Shown piece by piece: positions 57,702-64,000 of a DNA stretch of 64,000 bases. The translations under genes were made by a program, and so were the position numbers. The notes beneath the pieces were generated by a model. It saw nothing but the letters and a program-made list of their open reading frames with translations. It made no database searches and was not told the origin of the DNA. The stretch's first letter is position 1. Each line of letters opens with the position of its first letter. This stretch comes from Elymus sibiricus (Eukaryota; Streptophyta; Magnoliopsida; Poales; Poaceae), in contig CM077666.1 in the NCBI GenBank assembly GCA_039707655.1, forward strand, positions 305,314,166 through 305,378,165. The letters run 5' to 3'.

Positions 57702-58508
57702 CATTTACTACCTGGTTTGGCCACCACCAACACTATCTTGAGGCACACCTTGATGCCCAAATCTGGAGATGACAAGATGATACGTGGCCACTCCATCAAC
57801 TTGCTGCACCTGTTTGATGTTCCTCAGAAATTCAAAGTCATGAGTCTAATTGTAGAAACCATAAAGAGGACAGCAGCTGACCAAAAGAGGTCATGTGGTT
57901 TTGCTCCGCACATTCAGTTGCTCATCAATTCCCAGGTTGGAACGAGCACATATCTTCTTGACCGAGAGCACCTTCTACTGTTTCCTGAGTTTGAGGATAA
58001 TGTAGTGGTGATGGATCCATCTCACCCTACTTCTGCTGAGGCACAAGCAAAGATGGAAGCAGCTGCAGCAGCCAAGGCAGCAAAGGATGCATCAGCTCCT
58101 AGCTAATCTACAGCTCAACTCAAGACTAAGTCGGATCAAATGACTTATCTACTAGAAGCCACCCAGAGGATTGAACAGAGTCTGGCCAACCTTGTCAAGA
58201 ATCAGGCAAGCTTAGAGCGGATTGTGGAATCAAAGTTTTATGATCTTGATGTGAAAGTCACAGAGATCCAGACCACAGTAGAGACACTTCAGAGAGATGT
58301 GGATAGAGTCAGAGAGTCTGACAGTGGTGATGAGATACCTACCACCAACAGGTTTCATACAATACCTAGGGCACCAAGGTCTGCTGCCATACCTACTGCA
58401 GATGTGAGAACTACAGTTTCTGCACGAGCTGCTGCTCCATCAGTTCCACCTCCAGTGTACACTCCACCAGCACATCAGACTTCAGCCGAAGCTTTGCAGA
58501 CGCAGTGA
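57702..58508 (+). pseudogene. ORF2 of element C, 3' part
   Basis: It continues ORF2 in the same frame once the CATTT duplicate is counted once. It contains the rest of the folded domain (GHSINLLHLFDVPQKFKVMS, then HIQLLINSQVGTSTYLLDRE), an Ala/Lys-rich helix, a TAA at 58104, then in the same frame a coiled coil (EATQRIEQSLANLVKNQASL; VTEIQTTVETLQRDVDRVRE) and a Pro/Thr/Ala-rich tail. Both parts together would be 663 codons with two internal stops. Role unknown; a structural or accessory protein of the element is possible. Confidence 0.65.
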
Positions 58509-59104
58509 TCTCAACGCCGTCTACGCACACCAGAGCTGCCAGCCAGAGATCTTCACCTTTAGGAGCTGCCGAAGATCGTGCCTAGAGTGACGAGTAGCTC
58601 TATACCTATTCAAGCTTTTTGGTACTTGTTGCCAAAGGGGGAGAATTTGTATAGATCTTTAGGCTTTGAGAGAGAGCATCTTGTCTTTTGCTTCATTTGA
58701 TTTCCTTGAGAGTGTTTGTTTTGTGCTTGCTACTTTGGTTCATTATGCTTGAGACTACGTTGGTTGATTGTGTGCTTGATCATACGATGCTTCATGTTAT
58801 GCACTTTGGCTATCTTTATCTCTATCTATGTATGATCATTCACATGTGTTTTGGTGATGCGTGCTTACTATTCCATTCATATCATTTTGTGCGCTCCACC
58901 AAGTTGTATGTGACATGGAAGAGTAACCCATGATCCTAATCGATTGTGCATTTGCATTCAAACACAAATTCTAAATAATGCACAAATTTAGGGGGAGCTC
59001 TTGCTTATCACATACTTCTCAAAGCGACGATACTATTCATTGATTCTATCCTCTATCGAAGCTTTGATCTATATGTTGTCATCAATTACCAAAAAGGGGG
59101 AGAT
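58509..59104 (+). other. 3' non-coding region and polypurine tract of element C
   Basis: No gene is seen. The PPT AAAAAGGGGGAGAT (59091-59104) directly precedes the 3' LTR. A second purine block, CCAAAGGGGGAGAA (58632-58645), could be an upstream tract. Confidence 0.8.
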
Positions 59105-60684
59105 TGAAAGCACATTTGCTCCCTTGGTGGTTTTGGTAATTTGTAACAACATATATCTCATTGAACTAATAAACATTCTAGTGAAAGATTTCAGGAAGTT
59201 TAATGATTGGCATGGCAAGGACTAGGGAATGTGGACCCCTCAAAATGCTAAGGACATACATTGGCAAAAGCTCAAGACTCTTCATTTTTGGTTTAGTGAT
59301 CCAAGATCACATTGAGTCCATAGGAAAGCCAATACTATTAAAAGGGGATGAGGTTTTGATAATGATCTATTTGCTCAAGTGCTTAGTAATATTACTCGAA
59401 AACCCTCAGCCACTTTCTCCATCCAAACTTGTCAAAATTTCCAAAGTCTAACTTGGTTCCACCGAATCCTATTCATCCGGACCCACCGAGTTCATTAAGA
59501 CAGTGCCACAAGCCAAACCCTAACAAATCAGATCCACCGATATGGATCTCGGTCCCACCGAGATGGCCTGGCCAACTCTTTGTCATCTGTTGCAATTGTT
59601 TTGGTCTAACCAAGTTTGCAATCGGTGCCACCGAGATGGCTTGACCAACTTTCTGTTGCCTTGTTGCAATTATTTCAGTCTCACCGAGATGTTGCAATCG
59701 GTGCCACCGAAACGAGGTTTGCCCTACCATTGTACATCGGTTGCTCCGAGTTGTTTCCATTCGGTCCCACCGAAACTTCAAAAGTTCGCATCTTTTGCAC
59801 AGGTCGGTCTCACCGAGATTTCCAGTCAGTGCCACCGAGTTTGGTCAAAAGTGTGTAACGGTTGGATTTCGTGTGAAGGCTATATATACCCCTCCACCAC
59901 CCTCTTACCAAGTAAGAGAGCCATCAGAACGTGCATACATTTTCACCATACATTTTTTGAGAGAGAACCACCTACTCATGTGTTGAGATCAAGTTATTCC
60001 AATCCTACCATTTGAGCCTTGATTTCTAGCCTTCCCAAGTTGCTTTCCACTCAAATCCTTCTTCCACCAAATCCAAATCTGTGAGGAGTTGTTTGAGTGT
60101 TGGGGAGACTATCACTTGAAGCACAAGAGCAAGGAGTTCATCATCAACACACCATCTATTACCTTTTGGAGAGTGGTGTCTCCTAGATTGGTTAGGTGTC
60201 ACTTGGGAGCCTCCAAGATCATGTGGAGTTGAACCAAGGAGTTTGTAAGGGCAAGGAGATCGCCTACTTCGTGAAGATCTACCCCGAGTGAGGCTAGTCC
60301 TTCTTGGACGTAAGCCATGGTGGAATAGACAAGGTTGCTTCTTCGTGGACCCTTTGTGGGTGGAGCCCTCTGTGGACTCGCGCAGCCGTTACCCTCCGTG
60401 GGTTGAAGTCTCCATCAACGTGGACGTACGATAGCACCACCTATCGGAACCATGCCAAAAATCATTGTGTCTTCATTGCGTTTGAAATCTCCAATCCCCT
60501 CCTTTACTTACATGTGCAATGTTTTACTTTCTACTGCTCTACTCTTAGAATTGCATGTGTAGGGTGTTACTTGACTTGATTTACTCGCTTAAATCTGCCC
60601 ACAACTAAAATTGGGAAAAGTGATAGATTTTATTTGGTCAAGTAGTCTAATCACCCCTCCTCTAGACATACTTTCGATCCTATA
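59105..60684 (+). repeat. 3' LTR of element C
   Basis: 1580 bp, starting TGAAAGCACATTTGCTCCCT and ending GATCCTATA. It carries the same motif cluster (59459-59840) and TATA box as the other LTR copies. It is followed by TGCAC, the target duplicate. Confidence 0.92.
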
Positions 60685-61264
60685 TGCACCATCGGAGGGA
60701 GTGGCGACGCCGGGGCTGGTGAAGCACCCGCGCAACGCGTGAAGCTGGGCACAGAGGTTGCCGTCGCCGCCGCCGAGGTCTCGTGCGGGCAACAGCGTGA
60801 CCTTGACGTCGTCGCTACCGTCGTGCCTCGCCAGCCGGAGCCGGAGGTCCACATCAACTCCGGCAACGACTCCGACTCCGACGGAAAACCGGTTAGTCAT
60901 CTATACCCATTTTTGTGGCAAATATATCATGTGTTTTCTCTGGTTACTCCTGCCCCCCTCCCTCCCCCCTCTCAGTCCATGAAATCAGAGTAAGATTCAT
61001 TAGATCCGTGTAGTGTACTGTATTGATTGTTTGAATGGTATCCGTCTAGGGTTAGTGATTAATTGTTTGTTCCGTACAAATGATTTTTGCTAATAATCCG
61101 ACAAGGGTTAGCGTTCGTGCTAATAATTCGTAGCCAGATATTGAGAATTGATTTTGAATGTCCTACATATATGTTTGTGCCATTTTTTTTGCTCCAGATC
61201 TTGAGAATTGATTTTGAATGTCCTACATATATGTTTGTGCCAATTCCCCCCCCCCCAGATTGGT
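60685..61264 (+). other. GC-rich 5' region of the F-box gene, split from 19.1-19.47 kb
   Basis: This sequence directly continues the host DNA at 19476. The first 210 bp are CpG-rich. A short plus-strand ORF from ATG 60739 could be an upstream exon ending at the donor-like GGTTAGTC near 60890. A 60-bp exact-period duplication lies at 61141-61260, carrying two acceptor-like ends (CTCCAG and CCCCAG). Confidence 0.5.
61141..61260. repeat. 60-bp tandem duplication with doubled splice-acceptor-like end
   Basis: Both copies begin TTGAGAATTGATTTTGAATG. The first 42 bp are identical and the pyrimidine tracts differ (T-rich then GCTCCAG; C-rich then CCCCAG). Confidence 0.9.
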
Positions 61265-62646
61265 ATGTACACTGATGAGGCTCCGGCCAGCGCCGCCGTC
61301 GGTTGTAGATCCTACACCCGACTGCTAGGGCAGAAGCGGCCACGCCCCCTGGATCTGAGGAACCCGTAGAATATCGGGCGGACAACATAAGCGATCTCCC
61401 GGACGCCATCCTTGGGGAGATCATCTCCCTTCTCCCCACCAAGGATGGCTGCCGCACACAGGTCCTCGCATCTCGGTGGCGCCCTCTGTGGCGTGCCACG
61501 CCTCTTAATCTCGACTATCGTCAGCTATTTGTCATTCATGCTCTTGTGGTGGTTGATCTGTCTGAGGCCTCACTGCACAGCATCATCCACTCCAGCTGCC
61601 CTGCCCTAGAGCGCTTGCTGCTTGTTTTTGGAGAAGAAATCCGTATCCGTTATCTCCAAATAAAGTCGCCTCACCTTGTAAGCATTGGAATTTGTTTTAA
61701 AGGACATGAGCTCATCATCGAAGATGCCCCTTCACTTCAAAGGTTGCTCCTTGATTATTGTTATGCACCTTTGCAAATAACTGTGGTCTCTGCGCCTAAA
61801 CTGGAGACCTTGGGTGTAATTCGTGATCCATTTAAAGGTTACAAGATGGTGTTTGGCTCCACAATTATTCAGGTACTGTATATTATCATCAACACTTTTG
61901 TAATCATAAGCTGCATTTTTCATTTGTGTGCATAAGTTTTATATCATCTTGGAGTACACTTTTGGTACTAATTTTATGTTCTATGCTCAATGAAGAGTTT
62001 GTCCATGGATAGCCTATCAATGGTGCTGGATTCTGTCAAGACCTTACATATCAGTATGTGGTGTTTAGATCTGAACACGATTATTGGCTTGCTACGATGC
62101 TTTCCATGCCTGGAGAATTTGTATATAGAGGTGATGATTTCATGCACATTGAAAGCCCATATATAATGCACTAGAATTAACCGTTCAGCTGTCGCTCTTT
62201 CGACATACTCTTTTTTTAGACATTAACTGTTTTCAATCTTCATGTCTATTTAGGCAATAACACATGGACAAAAAGGTATAAACAATCAGTGGCGTAAGAA
62301 GTACATGGAATTTCTCAGTTCTCATGACATTCGCTTGAGGACAATAACAATGGAAGGATATGCATCCAACCATGCAAACACTAGCTTTGTCACATTCTTC
62401 CTGTTGAATGCGAGGGTACTATTGTCTGTGAGGATTAAGTTTTTTAACAAAAAGTTTCTCACGGATGGACACGTTGAACAACACAAAAAGAAGTTTCAGG
62501 TGGACAAAAGGGCTTCTGAATGTGCTCGGCTTCTATTTACAACAACTTGTGATCATGTACGAGTAAATTTTCTGGCCCAGGATCTTGATTTTATGGATCA
62601 GACCGATCCATTTGATTGTGTCTACCGAAAACTTTGGTTGAGTTAG
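61265..62646 (+). pseudogene. F-box/FBD/LRR-type gene, probably a pseudogene
   Basis: F-box proteins recruit targets to SCF ubiquitin ligases. The F-box reads ISDLPDAILGEIISLLPTK with the ASRWRPLWR helix (about 61390-61475). LRR-like segments (SCPALERLLL, then SPHLVSIGI) follow, with a C-terminal FBD-like part. Exons are up to 61872 (donor CAG/GTACTG), 61996-62130 and 62254-62646 (after TATTTAG); phases agree at both junctions. Problems: the only good ATG (61265, MYTDEAPASAAVGC) is out of frame with the F-box, which has an in-frame TAG upstream near 61302. Also, the stretch between the F-box (LNLDYRQL) and the LRR part is about 100 or more residues shorter than usual, suggesting an internal deletion. 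An upstream exon could rescue the start. Confidence 0.75.
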
Positions 62647-63287
62647 ATGCTATTGCCATGTTCAATCTGGGTTTTGTCTAAACCTGATGAACCGATCCTC
62701 GTGCTTTTGTACCGTTTGTAAGCTGGAGTTAGATGTTGTTGCCCTTTTCAACTCGGCTGTGACTCATATTTTCTTTCAAACAGGGCCAATGGCTTGCCAT
62801 TTCTTTAATTAAATGCCTAGAAATCATAAATGTGTCCTTGGGTGAATGTTTAGGTCCCATTTCTTTAGTTGAATGCCTAGAAATCATAAGTGCTATATGC
62901 AATAATTATGCATGTGGTTGCTCGCCATTGAGGCGGCCGCGACGCGCTCTGCTCGACGTTTAGGCGACCACGGCGTGCTCTGCTCGTGTCCCTCCGCGCA
63001 CACTCTTTCAGCGGTTGGGGCCAGCGCACGATCACGTTTTGGGTGCCATATGCATGCGGTTGCGTCCGCGCGCGTCGCCACGATGAAGTTAATACGTGCG
63101 GCACGATGCAGTTACGCGCTGCAACAACTGCCATCCGCGCGCGCCGATACTCCAGGCCGTTCGGCCTCTCCATTTATTCCCAAGGCCATTATAACCCTAG
63201 TCTCTTCAACCTTTTGATCGCGCCCCACAACAGAACAAGCACACCCACGATGACACATAGAGAGAGAGGATATCCAGCGGCGCTCCA
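62647..63287. other. Intergenic region between F-box and exonuclease genes
   Basis: It contains a 33-bp direct repeat (CATTTCTTTAATTAAATGCC...) at about 62798-62830 and 62858-62890, 60 bp apart. A CpG-rich stretch (62930-63140) precedes the exonuclease gene, with a weak TATA-like TTATAACC near 63189. Confidence 0.5.
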
Positions 63288-63998
63288 ATGGAGTACGGCG
63301 TGCATCGTGTGGACACCCACTAGAGGGAAAAGGAACTCACGGTGGTGTACACCATCGACCCGGTCGTGGTGGAGGACTCCATCAACACCATGGAGCAGTT
63401 GCTTGCTAAGGACGGCAAGTACAAAGTGGTCGGCTTCGACCTCCAGTACACCGGCGGTCGTCCCGGGGTTGATCAAGCAGTTGCCGTCGCCCAGTTGTGC
63501 ATGGGCCCTCACGTCCTCGTCTACCACTACTGCCTGGCCACAAGTGCTTGCGAGCATTTCACCAGGTTTGTCAAGAGCTCCGACTACAAGTTCGCTACGG
63601 TGGACACCGTCAACGATGTAAAAGCGCTCCAGATTTCGGGCTTGGCCTGCCCGAAGCTTGTCGACATCCGTGGCCACTACAGGGTCTGGGGCAGCATGAA
63701 GAAGGACTCCCTGGTTGAAGTCGCCGCGGCCATCATCGCCCCCTACTATGAAAACATGAAGGAAGGTTCCAAGAGAAATCCTGGAACCTGGCACGGTGCC
63801 TGGGTGCGGAGACTGGATGAACCTCACCTCAATTTTGTAGCCACGAACGTGTACACATGCTATGAGATGCATAGGTGGATCGTCGATATGAGGGAGTGCC
63901 TCCTTCCTGTAGATGACAAGGGATCTAGCCAGCAGCAGAGCAGCAGCGGCAAGCGTCACAAGAAGTTGATGATGATTAGATATGATCGTTTATCCTAG
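63288..63998 (+). CDS. WRN-like 3'-5' exonuclease-domain protein, probably inactive
   Basis: RNase H-fold proteins of the DEDD exonuclease group remove nucleotides from 3' ends of DNA or RNA. The domain spans about KYKVVGFDLQYTGG to CYEMHRWIVDMRE. The ATG at 63288 (MEYGVHRVDTH) meets an in-frame TAG at 63321, so the usable start is ATG 63390, giving 202 aa and trimming the domain's N-terminal edge. Exo I normally reads D-x-E; here it is DLQ (Glu to Gln). Exo III normally has Y-x3-D; here the segment reads FVATN (Tyr to Phe, Asp to Asn). With two acidic metal ligands lost, catalysis is unlikely. The tail is Ser/Gln/Lys-rich. The family is multicopy in Triticeae, and a binding or regulatory role remains possible. 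Confidence 0.7.
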
Positions 63999-64000
63999 TT

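Larger units (their letters stand above)
19477..60684 (+). mobile_element. LTR retrotransposon C (Copia-like, non-autonomous), 41 kb with nested insertions
   Basis: LTRs at 19477-21055 and 59105-60684 bound the element. The 5-bp target duplication is CGCAC (19472-19476) and TGCAC (60685-60689), one transition apart. The 3' LTR now ends in TA rather than CA. Coding content is a broken gag of the Copia UBN2/DUF4219 plus CCHC type, and a second gene (ORF2) with its own promoter. No protease, integrase, reverse transcriptase or RNase H was found. Without the tandem duplication and elements D and E, about 9.7 kb would remain. Confidence 0.9.

Noticed and set aside
63189..63959. 256-aa open frame on the minus strand opposite the exonuclease gene
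   Set aside because: It is the antisense shadow of a GC-rich coding frame. The plus strand has a recognisable exonuclease domain.
1..64000. tRNA or rRNA genes
   Set aside because: Only primer binding sites complementary to tRNA 3' ends were found. No cloverleaf with A and B boxes was noticed.

Overview
This window is nuclear DNA of a grass of the wheat tribe (Triticeae). The evidence is several LTR-retrotransposon architectures typical of that tribe, a CACTA transposon and Stowaway MITEs nested in one another, and two gene families expanded in these genomes: F-box/FBD and a WRN-like 3'-5' exonuclease family. About 90% of the window is transposable elements. Only the last 3.3 kb looks like a genic island. 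All calls come from reading the sequence; no database was searched, so no repeat-family names are given.

Layout. (1) 1-2750: left part of Gypsy-type LTR retrotransposon A (window starts inside its 5' LTR; gag only). (2) 2751 to about 15.2 kb: a CACTA-like DNA transposon inserted in A. It has left and right subterminal repeats and a broken B3-like gene on the minus strand. An intron of that gene holds a Stowaway MITE, and the MITE is interrupted by complete LTR retrotransposon B (4390-12736, TSD AGGGA, gag-protease only). (3) 15.26-18.54 kb: a degenerate tandem array of about nine units of 310-410 bp. (4) 19.1-19.47 kb: GC-rich sequence that was originally contiguous with 60685 onward. (5) 19477-60684: one 41-kb Copia-like retrotransposon C (5-bp TSD CGCAC/TGCAC) that split this GC-rich locus. 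C holds a broken gag, a second gene with its own promoter (ORF2), and no pol.

Inside C, a 10.2-kb LTR retrotransposon D interrupts gag, and a 293-bp Stowaway sits in D's 3' LTR. A 15.39-kb segment (203 bp of host flank, the 5' LTR of C, gag with D, and the ORF2 promoter) is then tandemly duplicated (19274-34666 and 34667-50060), with only six differences found by eye. Finally a 5.9-kb gag-only element E (51817-57701, minus strand, TSD CATTT) interrupts ORF2. (6) 60.7-64.0 kb: an F-box/FBD gene (probably a pseudogene) and a WRN-like exonuclease gene with substituted catalytic residues.

How it fits together. Inferred order of events: C inserts (LTRs roughly 3% apart), D inserts into C's gag, the MITE inserts into D, E inserts into ORF2 (its LTRs differ at 4 of 658 positions), and the 15.4-kb tandem duplication follows as a very recent event. 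No LTR element here shows reverse transcriptase, RNase H or integrase, so all of them would depend on enzymes supplied elsewhere. The most notable points are the near-identical tandem duplication, the cluster of TCGGTnnCACCGA quasi-palindromes shared by C's LTR and its internal ORF2 promoter, and the alternating 58/59-bp hairpin array in E.
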